Below, in pieces: positions 1 to 9,505 of a stretch of 64,000 nucleotides of DNA. The DNA comes from UBA8752 sp036159995. GTDB lineage: Bacteria; Bacteroidota; Bacteroidia; Flavobacteriales_D; Sanyastnellaceae. Made by a program: the position numbers and the translations under genes. The notes beneath the pieces were generated by a model, which saw only the letters and a list, made by a program, of their open reading frames with translations, did no database searches and was not told where the DNA came from. The stretch spans positions 124,001-188,000 of the forward strand of contig JAYYEI010000049.1 in assembly GCA_036159995.1 (NCBI GenBank), written 5' to 3'. The first letter of the stretch is position 1, and each line of letters begins with the position of its first letter.

Positions 1-1
1 C

Positions 2-1690
2 GTGACGGCCGAGGCGAGCAGTGCCTCCTGGCGCGGTTGGAACCTGCTGTCCAATCCCCTCACGGGATACGTTGACTTGGGGGCCACGGCGACGAATGGA
101 CCGGGAACGATGGGCGCAACCTATCACTGGGTCGACTCGCTGCAGACGTGGGTGGCCCAGGTTGGGGGCGTGGGTCAATTTGGACGTGCTGGAATCGTGG
201 AACCGGGAGAGGCCTTCTGGACCATCGCCGACACCGCTTACAATTGGTCATTTGATCACGAAAGCTTGGTGGACCACAGCACGTGGAAGGCCCAGTCCGC
301 CACCATTCCTGAGTCCATGCTGATTCTCGAAATGGGCAATGGGCTTCTCGTTGAGCAGTGTGCCATTGTCCTCGGGGGAGGGGAGGAAGCCTTCAATCGG
401 AACGAGGACGCCCAGTTTGCCTCTTCCTTCCGCGGCCGTAACAATTTGGACCTCTATTCTCAGACGGCGGACTCCGTGAGCGTGATGGTAAACCGGACGA
501 GCGATGTAGCCCAGGTGATTCCCATTTGGATTAAGGCCGGCATCGGCACCCTGCTGACGCTGGAGGCTCCGGATGTTGCCGAAAACCAGTGTCTCGTCCT
601 CGAGGACATCGAGACAGGCTGGACGGGCGGCATCGAGCCGGGCTTCAGCTATGAATTCTCTCCGACCGACGGGACCGACCACCACCGGTTCAATCTGATC
701 GTGGGCGGGACCTTGACGGCGGCGTCCACCGATGCCGCATGCGAGAGTGCTCAGGACGGCACCATCGCGGTGGCCGGACCGGATCTCACGACCGGCTTCG
801 AGTTGGTCGACGCGGCCGGAGATCCGGCGGGCACCTTCTCAGGAGACGCCACGTCCGGCACGTTTTCAGGGCTGGCCGTGGGCACCTACACCTTGACGGC
901 CATCACCGATGGCTGCGCCGACATCGTGAAGACAGTGGAAGTCAGCGCGGAAGGATCGGGCACGACTCCCTTCGATGTGGTGGGGATGCCCGACCACATC
1001 GGATGCTATGACGACCACGGTGGCGTGAGCCTCGACATCGATGGGGGGCATGCCCCCTACACGGTGGCCTGGGACCACGGAGCCGAGGGCGCGTCCATCG
1101 AGGTGGCCGAGGCCGGAGTGTTTCATGCCGTGATCACGGATGCGGCCGGCTGCGCAGACAGCACGAGTGTGGAGGTTCTCGCGGCCCCGCACGTCACGGC
1201 CGGTGCTGAAGTGGACAATGCGGTTGTCGCCTTGATCGACGGTGAGGCCGAAGTGGTCTTCACCAACACGAGTTCAGGGGCGACGGCCTACCAGTGGAAT
1301 TTTGGAGACGGCGGAGCGAGCACCGATGCGGCCCCGGTCTACGCCTATACGGCGGGAGGCGCCTACACGGTGGGGCTGAATGCCTGGAACGATTACTGCT
1401 CCGACACGCACCAGCTGGTGGTGACCGTGGAGGTGGTCAGCAGTGTGGGCTCCCTGTCCACGGGCACCGACCCCATCCTCGAACGAAAGGCAGACGGCTG
1501 GTCCGTGCTGCACCCGGAGGAGGCCTTCTCCCTCGACATCTTCGACTTGACGGGCCGCCAGGTCCATCGGGTACAAGGCTTTGCCGGAGAGCCCGTGATG
1601 CTGGATCCGTCGGTTCTCCCGGTGGTCTCCCTCATCCGCTGGTCGGGCGAAATCTCGGGCCGGCAAAAGACTTGGCGATTGGCCCGCTGA
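2..1690 (+). CDS. T9SS-sorted surface protein with SprB-like and PKD domains (5' truncated)
   Basis: This is the C-terminal part of a secreted protein cut by the left window edge; the GTG at position 2 is just the first in-frame codon, not a credible start. The first ~230 residues are beta-rich and I do not recognise them. Residues ~240-395 hold two immunoglobulin-like segments; the second (GGHAPYTVAW, ending DAAGCADS) looks like a SprB repeat. A PKD domain follows at ~415-478 (FGDGG core, YAYTAGGAYTV). The last ~65 residues look like a type A T9SS sorting domain (FDLTGRQV, then a basic end). By family knowledge such proteins cross the outer membrane through the type IX system and lose the C-terminal domain when attached to the surface. 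Ligand and function are unknown. purQ starts 12 nt downstream. Confidence 0.8.
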   Translation: MTAEASSASWRGWNLLSNPLTGYVDLGATATNGPGTMGATYHWVDSLQTWVAQVGGVGQFGRAGIVEPGEAFWTIADTAYNWSFDHESLVDHSTWKAQSATIPESMLILEMGNGLLVEQCAIVLGGGEEAFNRNEDAQFASSFRGRNNLDLYSQTADSVSVMVNRTSDVAQVIPIWIKAGIGTLLTLEAPDVAENQCLVLEDIETGWTGGIEPGFSYEFSPTDGTDHHRFNLIVGGTLTAASTDAACESAQDGTIAVAGPDLTTGFELVDAAGDPAGTFSGDATSGTFSGLAVGTYTLTAITDGCADIVKTVEVSAEGSGTTPFDVVGMPDHIGCYDDHGGVSLDIDGGHAPYTVAWDHGAEGASIEVAEAGVFHAVITDAAGCADSTSVEVLAAPHVTAGAEVDNAVVALIDGEAEVVFTNTSSGATAYQWNFGDGGASTDAAPVYAYTAGGAYTVGLNAWNDYCSDTHQLVVTVEVVSSVGSLSTGTDPILERKADGWSVLHPEEAFSLDIFDLTGRQVHRVQGFAGEPVMLDPSVLPVVSLIRWSGEISGRQKTWRLAR

Positions 1691-1702
1691 ATCTGAGCCG
1701 GG

Positions 1703-2416
1703 ATGCCGAACTTCGCCGGCGTGAAAGTCGGCGTCATCACCTTCCCGGGGTCCAATTGCGACCATGACATGGAATACGCCCTCGGCACGGAACTCGGGTT
1801 CCACGTCGAGCGGCTCTGGCACAAGGACCGCGACCTCAAGGGGGTTGACCTGGTGGTCCTGCCCGGTGGCTTCAGCTACGGAGACTATCTCCGCAGTGGA
1901 GCCATCGCGCGTTTCTCGCCCATTATGGATGAGGTGGTGGCCCACGCGGGCCGGGGCGGACTCGTGCTCGGTGTCTGCAACGGGTTCCAAGTGCTCTGCG
2001 AGGCCGGGCTCCTTCCGGGGGCCCTCCGCCACAACGAGAGCCGGAAATTCATCTGCCGCAACGTGCTGCTGCGCCCCGAGTCGCTTATGGCGCCCATGAC
2101 GGCCGGTCTGCCGGATGGACAGCCGCTGTGCATCCCGATCGCCCACGGCGAAGGCAACTACACCATCGACGATGCCGGGCTCGACGCCCTCGAGGACGGC
2201 GACCAAATCCTCTTCCGCTACTGCGGGCCGGACGGCGGCATCGGCGACGAGTTCAACCCCAACGGCTCCATCGAGAACATCGCCGGGGTCTGCAATGCCG
2301 GAGGCAATGTGTTCGGCATGATGCCCCACCCGGAGCGCGCCTGCAGCGAGGCTCTCGGCAACACCGATGGCCGGGCCATGCTCGCCGCCCTCTCCACGGC
2401 TGTGGCCGCGGTCTGA
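1703..2416 (+). CDS. purQ: Phosphoribosylformylglycinamidine synthase subunit PurQ
   Basis: Glutaminase subunit of FGAM synthase, which releases ammonia from glutamine for the fourth step of de novo purine synthesis in the cytosol. The 237-residue protein has the class I amidotransferase fold: oxyanion segment LPGGFSYGD at ~53-61, nucleophile Cys92 in GVCNGFQ, and His209/Glu211 in the PHPE motif near the C-terminus. Length matches the small PurQ type that works with separate PurL and PurS, neither of which is in the window. The ATG at 1703 gives the standard N-terminus (VGVITFPGSNCD). The gene follows the T9SS protein by 12 nt, but no functional link is apparent. purH lies 42 kb away on the other strand, so purine genes are dispersed here. 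Confidence 0.96.
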   Translation: MPNFAGVKVGVITFPGSNCDHDMEYALGTELGFHVERLWHKDRDLKGVDLVVLPGGFSYGDYLRSGAIARFSPIMDEVVAHAGRGGLVLGVCNGFQVLCEAGLLPGALRHNESRKFICRNVLLRPESLMAPMTAGLPDGQPLCIPIAHGEGNYTIDDAGLDALEDGDQILFRYCGPDGGIGDEFNPNGSIENIAGVCNAGGNVFGMMPHPERACSEALGNTDGRAMLAALSTAVAAV

Positions 2417-2493
2417 TTCCCGCTTCCGACGGCGCCCTCCAGCACTTCGGCTTCCTTCACGTTTCCCGGAGGTGGACGGGAACATGAAAGGGT

Positions 2494-2501
2494 TAAGTTT
2501 G
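2494..2501 (+). promoter_or_regulatory. -7 promoter box of dxs
   Basis: TAAGTTTG, an exact match to the Bacteroidota -7 consensus TAnnTTTG, ends 35 nt before the dxs ATG. It lies in the 120-nt gap after purQ, so dxs probably has its own promoter and an ordinary leader. I do not see a clear TTG -33 element at the expected distance. Confidence 0.55.
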
Positions 2502-2536
2502 TTCCTACCCCACGCCCGCAATCACCGGGCCTCGCC

Positions 2537-4477
2537 ATGTCCGACCAACCCTACGCCGCCGGCCCCCTCCTCTCGAAGATCACCGAGCCCGCCGACCTGC
2601 GCCGCGAATTCGGGGTGGAGGAGCTTCCCCAGGTCTGTGACGAGTTGCGTCAATTCATTGTGGATGTGGTCAGTGAAAAAGGCGGTCACTTCGGTGCCAG
2701 CTTGGGCGTGGTCGAATTGACGGTGGCCCTGCACTACGTCTTCAACACACCGGAGGACCAGATTGTCTGGGACGTCGGCCACCAGGCCTACGGTCACAAG
2801 ATTCTGACGGGGCGCCGGGACCGGTTCCACACCAACCGCGTCCACAAGGGCCTCAGCGGATTCCCGAAGCGGACTGAGAGCGCGTACGACACCTTTGGCG
2901 TGGGCCACAGTTCCACCAGCATCAGCGCGGCCCTTGGCATGTCGGTGGCCAACAAGCTCAAGGGAGACAAGCGCCAGCACATCGCCGTCATCGGCGATGG
3001 AGCCATGACCGCCGGCTTGGCCTTCGAGGGATTGAACCACGGCGGTTGGCAGGACAACGACATGATCGTGATCCTCAACGACAACTGCATGTCGATTGAC
3101 CCCAACGTCGGGGCACTGAAGGATTACCTCACGGACATCACCACCTCCCACACTTACAACCGCGTCAAGGATGAGGTGTGGCAGCTGCTGGGCAAGATTT
3201 CCAAATTCGGCCCGGACGCCCAGACCATTGCCTCCAAGGTGAGCGACATGGTCAAGGGGTCATTGCTCAAGCAGTCCAACCTGTTCGAGTCGCTCAACTT
3301 CCGCTACTTCGGGCCCATCGATGGCCACGATGTGGAACAGGTCGAGCATGTGTTGCGCGACCTCAAGGACATCCCCGGTCCCAAGCTCTTGCACCTCATC
3401 ACGACCAAGGGCAAGGGCTACGCACCGGCCGAGGCGGGCAGCCCGACCAAGTGGCATGCTCCGGGGCTGTTCAACAAAGACACTGGCGAGATCATCAAGG
3501 TCGCACCCAAGTCTCCCGCACCGCCGAAGTACCAAGACGTCTTCGGGCACACCATCATCGAGCTCGCCGAAAAAGACGAGCGCATCGTCGGCGTGACGCC
3601 GGCCATGCCGACCGGATGCTCGCTGAAGTTCATGATGGAAGCCATGCCGGAGCGCGCCTTCGATGTCGGCATCGCCGAGCAGCACGCCGTCACCTTTTCT
3701 GCGGGCATGGCCACGCAGGGTCTGGTGCCGTTCTGCAACATCTACAGCTCCTTCATGCAGCGGGCCTATGACCAGGTCCTCCACGATGTGGCCCTCCAGA
3801 AGCTCCACGTGGTCTTCTGTCTCGACCGGGGCGGTGTGGCCGGCGCCGACGGTCCGACGCACCATGGCGTGTTCGACCTCGCCTACATGCGGTGCGTCCC
3901 CAACATGATTGTCTCCGCTCCAATGAACGAGGAGGAGCTGCGCAACCTCATGTACACGGCGTCCGCCGACGACCATGGGCCGTTCAGCATCCGCTACCCG
4001 CGGGGCCAGGGCGTCATGACCGAGTGGAAGACGCCCCTGCGCAAGATCAAGGTGGGCACGGGCCGTCGGGTCCGGACCGGGGAGGACATCGCCATCCTGG
4101 GCATCGGCCACCTCGGCAACCATGCCCTCCAGGCGGCAGAGCAGCTCGAGGCAGAGGGCATCTCGGCCGCCATGTACGACATGCGGTTCGTGAAGCCGCT
4201 CGACGAGACGCTCCTGCACGAAGTCTTCGGTAAGTTCGACAAGGTGGTGACCGTCGAGGACGGTTGCATTCAGGGTGGCATGGGCAGCGCGGTGCTGGAG
4301 TTCGCCGCCGACCAGGGCTACACGGCGCGCGTGGTGCGCCTCGGTGTGCCGGACCGCTGGATCGAGCACGGTACGCAGTCCGAGCTCTACTCCGAGTGCG
4401 GTTACAACGTCGACGACATTGCCGCCGCCGCCCGCAAGTTGGTCGTCGCACGCGCCGGTGCCCAGAAGGCCGGCTGA
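2537..4477 (+). CDS. dxs: 1-deoxy-D-xylulose-5-phosphate synthase
   Basis: Condenses pyruvate and glyceraldehyde 3-phosphate to DXP, the first step of the MEP isoprenoid pathway (also feeding thiamine and pyridoxal synthesis). The 646-residue protein shows the thiamine diphosphate/Mg motif GDGAMTAG at 153-160 with NDN at 181-183, His51 in the HFGASLG segment, and the transketolase Glu in GIAEQHAVTF at ~378. The C-terminal transketolase-like domain (VEDGCIQGGMG) is complete. Length is normal for DXS. ispD, another MEP gene, is at 56 kb, so this organism uses the MEP route. The start is the first ATG of the frame and agrees with the family N-terminus. Confidence 0.97.
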   Translation: MSDQPYAAGPLLSKITEPADLRREFGVEELPQVCDELRQFIVDVVSEKGGHFGASLGVVELTVALHYVFNTPEDQIVWDVGHQAYGHKILTGRRDRFHTNRVHKGLSGFPKRTESAYDTFGVGHSSTSISAALGMSVANKLKGDKRQHIAVIGDGAMTAGLAFEGLNHGGWQDNDMIVILNDNCMSIDPNVGALKDYLTDITTSHTYNRVKDEVWQLLGKISKFGPDAQTIASKVSDMVKGSLLKQSNLFESLNFRYFGPIDGHDVEQVEHVLRDLKDIPGPKLLHLITTKGKGYAPAEAGSPTKWHAPGLFNKDTGEIIKVAPKSPAPPKYQDVFGHTIIELAEKDERIVGVTPAMPTGCSLKFMMEAMPERAFDVGIAEQHAVTFSAGMATQGLVPFCNIYSSFMQRAYDQVLHDVALQKLHVVFCLDRGGVAGADGPTHHGVFDLAYMRCVPNMIVSAPMNEEELRNLMYTASADDHGPFSIRYPRGQGVMTEWKTPLRKIKVGTGRRVRTGEDIAILGIGHLGNHALQAAEQLEAEGISAAMYDMRFVKPLDETLLHEVFGKFDKVVTVEDGCIQGGMGSAVLEFAADQGYTARVVRLGVPDRWIEHGTQSELYSECGYNVDDIAAAARKLVVARAGAQKAG

Positions 4478-4529
4478 CCTTCGCCTTTCCGTTTGTTCGA
4501 ACCCCACCCGTGGAGCGACCTTCGCACCC

Positions 4530-5033
4530 ATGGAGGATCCCATCCGCAACCGTGTCGAGGAAAGTGGCCTCGTGCAATTGGACCTATCGGCCCTGCTGCG
4601 AGAGAGGACCTTGCGCGATTTGGACCTCGCCCCGCAGCTGTGGCAGGGGCTGGCCATCCGCGAACAGGAGTTTCGGAGTTGGCTCAAGGACCTCGACGTG
4701 ACCCCGTTCGAGGGGGCGGACGTGGCCGTCCATTGCAGTGCGGAGGCCATCCTCCCGGAGTGGGTCTGGATGCTGGTGACCTCCCGGCTCATGGGGGTCG
4801 CACGCAGTGCACATGATTGCGACCCGGAGGCGCTCGAGGCGATGGTGCTGGCCCGGATCGCGGAGGACTTGGACCCTGCGGAATACGCTGGGCAGCGGGT
4901 TGTGGTCAAGGGGTGCGGATTGACGTCCGGTGCGGGGCCGGCCATGCGGATTGTGGAGCGGCTCCAGCCCGTGGTGAAATCGCTGATGTTCGGCGAGCCG
5001 TGCAGCACGGTTCCCGTGTACAAGTCGCGATAA
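4530..5033 (+). CDS. DUF2480 family protein
   Basis: A 167-residue cytosolic protein recognisable as the Bacteroidota DUF2480 family: N-terminal NRVEESGLVQLDL, a central VHCSAEAILPEWVWM segment, and the conserved end RVVVKGCG ... SLMFGEPCSTVPVYK. No catalytic assignment is established for the family. Conserved cysteines in the KGCG and GEPC motifs could bind a metal or be redox active, but that is inference. The ATG at 4530 is chosen because it gives the family N-terminus; longer in-frame readings run into dxs. A degenerate box (GACCTTCG, 4517-4524) sits 5 nt before the start, resembling the start-proximal boxes elsewhere in the window. It ends with TAA, one of few non-TGA stops here. Confidence 0.85.
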   Translation: MEDPIRNRVEESGLVQLDLSALLRERTLRDLDLAPQLWQGLAIREQEFRSWLKDLDVTPFEGADVAVHCSAEAILPEWVWMLVTSRLMGVARSAHDCDPEALEAMVLARIAEDLDPAEYAGQRVVVKGCGLTSGAGPAMRIVERLQPVVKSLMFGEPCSTVPVYKSR

Positions 5034-5073
5034 CCAGGGTCCGGAAAAGCGCGGTGTGGCGCGGCCTTCGGGC

Positions 5074-5081
5074 TAATTTGC
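5074..5081 (+). promoter_or_regulatory. Start-proximal -7-like box of polA
   Basis: TAATTTGC ends 7 nt before the polA ATG at 5089. It matches TAnnTT at the first six positions. If used as a -7 element the transcript would begin within a few bases of the start codon. Confidence 0.4.
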
Positions 5082-5088
5082 CTGCCCC

Positions 5089-7950
5089 ATGCTGACCGCT
5101 GAATCCGACAAGAAGCTCTTCCTGCTCGACGCCTACGCCCTGATTTTCCGGGCGTATTACGCCTTCATCCGGAACCCCAGGATCAACAGCAAGGGCCAGA
5201 ATACGAGCGCCGTCTTCGGCTTCACCACCACGGTGCTGGACGTCCTGAAGAACGAAAAGCCGACCCACCTCGCCGTCGTGTTCGACCCGCCGGGCCCAAC
5301 GTTCCGCCACGAGGAGTACACTGAATACAAGGCCAACCGGGACGAGACGCCGGAGGACATCCGGGCCAGTGTGCCCCGCGTGCTCGAGGTGGCCGAGGCG
5401 ATGCGGATCCCGACCATCACGATTCCCGGCTACGAGGCGGACGACACCATTGGTGCGCTGTCAGTCATGGCCGAGAAGGAAGGGTTCGACGTCTACATGA
5501 TGACGCCGGACAAGGACTACGGCCAACTGGTGACGGAGAAGGTGCGCATGTACCGTCCGGGACGGTCCGGCAATCCGCCACAGATCTGGGGGCCGGCCGA
5601 GGTGTGTGAGCGGTTTGGCATCGAGCGAACCGAGCAAGTGATTGACTTGCTGGGGTTGATGGGCGACAGCGCCGACAACATTCCCGGCGTGCCAGGCATT
5701 GGCCCCAAGACGGCGGCCAAGCTGCTCAACAAGTACGGGTCCATGGAGGTGCTGCTCGATTCCACGGAGGAATTGAAGGGGAAGCAGAAGGAGAACCTCG
5801 AGAATTTCCGGGAGCAGGCCCTGCTGTCGAAGCGGCTGGCCACCATCGCACTCGACGTGCCGGTGGAGCCGGATTTCGACGCCATGGTGGTCGAGGAGCC
5901 GGACGCGGAGAAGTTGAGCGCCGTGTTCGAGTCCCTCGAATTCAGGACCCTGGCCCGCCGTGTTCTCGGCGATGCCGCCACCCCGGCCGCCGCTCCTGCC
6001 GCCGGCAAGAGTGCCCCAGCCTCCGTGGCGGGAGGAGACGCCCAGATGGACATGTTCGGCGGCGGCGGGGACGCCGCAGGAGCCGGTGCAGACACCGTAC
6101 AAGGAGGGTTGGACGCCTTTGACCCCGACAAGGTGGACTACCGAATGGCGCACACCCCGGAAGCCTGGGCTGAATTGTGCGCGGAAGTGGCCGGGGTCGA
6201 CCGTTTTGCCTTTGACACGGAGACCACAGGTCTGGATGCCCGCACGGCTCGGATCGTGGGCATGAGCTTCTCGACCCGACCGGGCACGGGCTGGTATGTG
6301 CCGGTTCCGCTGGGTTCACCGGACGCCCCGCAGTCGGAGGACGACGCTGTTCGCCATGTGCTCGATGCCTTTGCGGCCGTCTGGACGGCGAAGGACAAGG
6401 TGCTCGTAGCCCAGAACTGGAAATACGACCACAAGGTGATGCGCCGGGTCGGGGTGGACGTCCAGTGTCCAGTGTTCGACACCATGCTGGCCCACTACGT
6501 CCTGCAGCCGGACCAGAAGCACGGCATGGATGTCCTCGCGGAGAACGAACTCGGCTATCGAACCATTCCCATCACTGACCTGCTCGGCAAGAAGGGCAAG
6601 AACCAGAAGACCATGGCGGACATTCCGCCGGAGGAGGTGGTGAACTACGCTTGTGAGGATGCCGACATCACGCTGCGGTTGGCCGACGTCTTCGAAGCGC
6701 GCATGCCGGCCGGGTCGCCGGAGCGCCACATTCTGGAAGAGGTGGAGATGCCGTTGGTACCGGTGCTTGCCGACATGGAAATGGAGGGCGTCCGACTCGA
6801 TGTGGATGTGCTGGGCGCCATGGCCGAGGGGCTGCAGGAGGACCTCCGGAAGTTGACCGAGTCCATCCAGGCCCATGCCGGGGTTCCCTTCTCCATTGAC
6901 TCCCCCCGTCAGTTGGGAGAGGTCCTGTTCGACCACCTGGTCATCACCGAAAAGGCCAAGAAGACCAAGACGGGGCAGTACGCCACCGGGGAGGATGTGC
7001 TCCAGAAGCTGGTGGACACCCATCCCATTGTGGGGGAAGTGCTCGAGTACCGGCAACTGAATAAGCTCTTGTCCACCTATGTCCGGCCGTTGCCGGAACT
7101 CGTCGATCCGGAAACCGGCCGCATCCACACCCAATACATGCAGGCCGTGGCGGCGACGGGCCGCTTGAGCAGCACCCAGCCCAACCTGCAGAACATCCCC
7201 ATCCGGACGAAGCGTGGCCGCGAGATCCGCAAGGCCTTTGTGCCGAGGGATGCCAACCATGTCCTGCTCGCTGCGGACTACAGTCAGGTGGAGCTCCGCA
7301 TCGTGGCGGCCTTGAGCGGGGACCGCGGGCTGTGCACCGCATTCCTGGAGGGCGCGGACATTCACACGGCCACGGCGGCCAAGGTCTTTGGCGTGCCCGC
7401 CGAGGACGTGGACCGCGGCCAACGCAGCCAGGCCAAAGCCGTCAACTTCGGCATCCTCTATGGACAGGGCGCCTTCGGCCTCGCCGAGACGCTCAAGATT
7501 CCCCGCCGGGAAGCCAAAGGCATCATCGAGGCCTACTTCGCAGAATTCGCCGACCTCAAGGCCTACCAGACCCGGGTCGTGGAGGAGGCCAAGGAGAACG
7601 GATACGTGGAAACGGTGCTCGGCCGGAAGCGCTGGTTGCCGGACATCACCAGTGCCAACGCGGTGGTCCGGGGCTTTGCCGAACGCAACGCCATCAACGC
7701 CCCAATCCAGGGGTCTGCGGCCGACATCATCAAGATTGCCATGGTCCGCATCCATCGGGCGCTGGACGAGGGCGGATTCAAGGCGCGCATGATCCTTCAG
7801 GTGCATGACGAGCTGGTCTTCGACGTGCCCACCGAGGAGGTCGAGGCGGTCCGTGAGCTAGTCTGCTCCCACATGGAGCGGGCGGTCGAGCTGGCCGTAC
7901 CACTTGAGGTGGAGGCCCAGACCGGACAGGATTGGTTGGAGGCCCACTGA
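5089..7950 (+). CDS. polA: DNA polymerase I
   Basis: Family A DNA polymerase for repair and Okazaki-fragment processing, 953 residues. The N-terminal 5'-3' exonuclease (~1-290; LLDAYALIFRAYY, YEADDTIG, GDSADNIPGVPGIGPKTA) is followed by an Ala/Gly-rich linker at ~295-340. The 3'-5' proofreading domain (~345-545) keeps its metal ligands: DTETTGLD at ~376 and the NYACEDADI motif, so proofreading should be active. The polymerase domain (~600-953) has motif A (ADYSQVELR, ~731), motif B (QAKAVNFGILYGQG) and motif C (QVHDEL, ~905). The linker length is unusual but the domains are standard. The gene has its own promoter-like box just upstream, so it is probably transcribed alone. The next gene is 150 nt away. 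Confidence 0.97.
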   Translation: MLTAESDKKLFLLDAYALIFRAYYAFIRNPRINSKGQNTSAVFGFTTTVLDVLKNEKPTHLAVVFDPPGPTFRHEEYTEYKANRDETPEDIRASVPRVLEVAEAMRIPTITIPGYEADDTIGALSVMAEKEGFDVYMMTPDKDYGQLVTEKVRMYRPGRSGNPPQIWGPAEVCERFGIERTEQVIDLLGLMGDSADNIPGVPGIGPKTAAKLLNKYGSMEVLLDSTEELKGKQKENLENFREQALLSKRLATIALDVPVEPDFDAMVVEEPDAEKLSAVFESLEFRTLARRVLGDAATPAAAPAAGKSAPASVAGGDAQMDMFGGGGDAAGAGADTVQGGLDAFDPDKVDYRMAHTPEAWAELCAEVAGVDRFAFDTETTGLDARTARIVGMSFSTRPGTGWYVPVPLGSPDAPQSEDDAVRHVLDAFAAVWTAKDKVLVAQNWKYDHKVMRRVGVDVQCPVFDTMLAHYVLQPDQKHGMDVLAENELGYRTIPITDLLGKKGKNQKTMADIPPEEVVNYACEDADITLRLADVFEARMPAGSPERHILEEVEMPLVPVLADMEMEGVRLDVDVLGAMAEGLQEDLRKLTESIQAHAGVPFSIDSPRQLGEVLFDHLVITEKAKKTKTGQYATGEDVLQKLVDTHPIVGEVLEYRQLNKLLSTYVRPLPELVDPETGRIHTQYMQAVAATGRLSSTQPNLQNIPIRTKRGREIRKAFVPRDANHVLLAADYSQVELRIVAALSGDRGLCTAFLEGADIHTATAAKVFGVPAEDVDRGQRSQAKAVNFGILYGQGAFGLAETLKIPRREAKGIIEAYFAEFADLKAYQTRVVEEAKENGYVETVLGRKRWLPDITSANAVVRGFAERNAINAPIQGSAADIIKIAMVRIHRALDEGGFKARMILQVHDELVFDVPTEEVEAVRELVCSHMERAVELAVPLEVEAQTGQDWLEAH

Positions 7951-8100
7951 TGGATTCGCCCCGGTCAATCGGCCGATTCCCACGACGGTTAGGATGGGGG
8001 CCGACAACATCCACCCCTCCGGGAGGATAACTTTCCCGACTCCCGCCCGCGAACGTCGCGGTGCAGAGTCTATTTGTCTTTACAACGAATCCGATACTCC

Positions 8101-9027
8101 ATGAGACGCGTGTTTGACCGAATCTTGCCCGGACGGAGTGCCTCCGTCCTGATGGCCTTGCCCCTGTTGTTCCTGTTCAGTTGCGGAGAGGCTCCGACGT
8201 CCTCCGGTGGAGGTGCCGACGAGGCCCCTCAGGTGGAAATGGACGCCGAGGGCATGATGCCCGCCCGCCGTCAGAAGGCCTTCAAGCAAATCTTCCACGC
8301 AGTTCCGTCCCCGATCGAGACGGCCCTGCTCCTCGAGCGCAGTGGCATCCGCTTTGACGCCGAGGCCCTGAATCCGATTGACAAGGCGATGGGCTACACC
8401 ACCACGGAAGCGCAGGCGGTCAACCTGGGGATTTACGCCGGTGACCTCAGCTACAGCGTCATCTTCAACCAGAACCAGCAGTCGGTCGATTACCTGAACA
8501 CTTGTCGCCGCCTGTGCGACGGACTCGGTGTGGGTGACATCATCGATGCGGACCTTATTGCCCGGGCGGACAACAACCGCGATGTCCGGGATTCGCTGGT
8601 CCACATCGTCACCGAGACGTTTTACGAGCTGAATGCCCGCTTCCGGGAGAACGGCATGGAGGAAGTCAGCGGCCTGATGGCGGCAGGCGGCTGGATCGAG
8701 GGCCTGTACCTGGGCACCCGCAACCTGTCTTCTTCGACCGAGGATTTGAAGCTGCGCATCGCTGAGCAGAAGATGACGCTGGACAACCTCCTTGGCCTGG
8801 TCGACAGCTATCCGCCCACTGAGGCCCTGACCAACATGAAGAAGGTCCTGACCTCCGTGGAGGCGGCGTACGCCAACATCACCATCACCGAGAATGAGGC
8901 GGCAGCCACGGCAGCCGAGGACGGCACGGTGGTCATCAGCGGAGGCCCGAGCGTCCAGTACGACGATGCCGCCCTGGAAGAAATCGCCGCTTCTGTCGCC
9001 AAGATTCGTAACCTCTACGCCCAATGA
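8101..9027 (+). CDS. Uncharacterised Bacteroidota lipoprotein
   Basis: A 308-residue predicted lipoprotein: basic N-terminus, hydrophobic stretch at 16-26 and a lipobox ending at Cys28 (LFSCGE), followed by a Ser/Gly-rich tether. The mature part is mostly helical and rich in Leu/Ala/Glu. It contains NPIDKAMGYTT, NLGIYAGDLSYS and a GGWIEGLYLGTR segment. I have the impression of a family conserved in Bacteroidota without assigned function, but cannot search. The absence of Asp at +2 permits outer-membrane sorting, which is an inference. ATG 8101 is preferred over an in-frame ATG at 8074 because it gives a compact signal peptide. Its TGA overlaps the start of the next gene (ATGA), so the two are probably co-translated. 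Confidence 0.72.
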   Translation: MRRVFDRILPGRSASVLMALPLLFLFSCGEAPTSSGGGADEAPQVEMDAEGMMPARRQKAFKQIFHAVPSPIETALLLERSGIRFDAEALNPIDKAMGYTTTEAQAVNLGIYAGDLSYSVIFNQNQQSVDYLNTCRRLCDGLGVGDIIDADLIARADNNRDVRDSLVHIVTETFYELNARFRENGMEEVSGLMAAGGWIEGLYLGTRNLSSSTEDLKLRIAEQKMTLDNLLGLVDSYPPTEALTNMKKVLTSVEAAYANITITENEAAATAAEDGTVVISGGPSVQYDDAALEEIAASVAKIRNLYAQ

Positions 9028-9482
9028 ACGTATCGTCCAACGCCATGACTGCGATCAAGAAATTCTCCCTCGCGGCTTTCTCCCTCCTGATGGTGCTGTT
9101 CAGCGCCTCGGATGCGGACGCCCAATGCCGGACCTTCACCAAGAAGCGCTGCCTTCCCCAGCTGGAGGACTACGTGCAGAACGACAACTACAATACGGCC
9201 GTCCTCATCCCCGGGGACGAGGCCGAATTGGAACTCACCTTCTTCGGTGACCGGGCGTATCGGTTGCTGGTGTGTGGACACCCTGTCCTCGGCGATCTGA
9301 CCTTCCAGGTCCTCGACAGCCGCGGCAACGGGATCTACGACAGCACGGACAAGGAGACCAATCATTTCGACTTCCGCGTCGCCAACACGCAACAGATGAC
9401 AGTGCGCGTCCAGGTTCCCACCTCGGATGCGGTCATCGAGCATGAAGGCTGCGTGAGCATCATGGTCGGCTCCAAGGGCTGA
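9024..9482 (+). CDS. Small secreted protein, unknown function
   Basis: 152 residues with a signal peptide (basic K12-K13, hydrophobic core to ~27, likely cleavage after ADA at 33). The mature ~119-residue domain looks all-beta (TAVLIPGDEAELELTFF, YRLLVCGHPVLGDLTFQVLD) and carries four cysteines (35, 42, one in LLVCG, one in HEGCVS) that could form two disulfides outside the cytoplasm. I do not recognise a family. Met8 (9045) is an alternative start. It overlaps the preceding lipoprotein by 4 nt and is followed by a strong terminator, so the two form a closed two-gene unit whose products probably act together in the periplasm or at the outer membrane. Confidence 0.7.
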   Translation: MNVSSNAMTAIKKFSLAAFSLLMVLFSASDADAQCRTFTKKRCLPQLEDYVQNDNYNTAVLIPGDEAELELTFFGDRAYRLLVCGHPVLGDLTFQVLDSRGNGIYDSTDKETNHFDFRVANTQQMTVRVQVPTSDAVIEHEGCVSIMVGSKG

Positions 9483-9505
9483 CCGTACCTTCCAATTGTT
9501 CCAAG

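Noticed and set aside
2..4. GTG at the left edge as the start of the T9SS protein
   Set aside because: There is no signal peptide, although the C-terminal sorting domain requires export, so the true N-terminus is outside the window.
7967..7978. Perfect 12-bp palindrome AATCGGCCGATT after polA
   Set aside because: No T-run follows, and no repeat of it was seen near other genes; too short to call an operator or terminator.
8071..8078. TATTTGTC before the lipoprotein gene as a -7 box
   Set aside because: It only fits TAnnTTTG if two bases are deleted; not strong enough to list.
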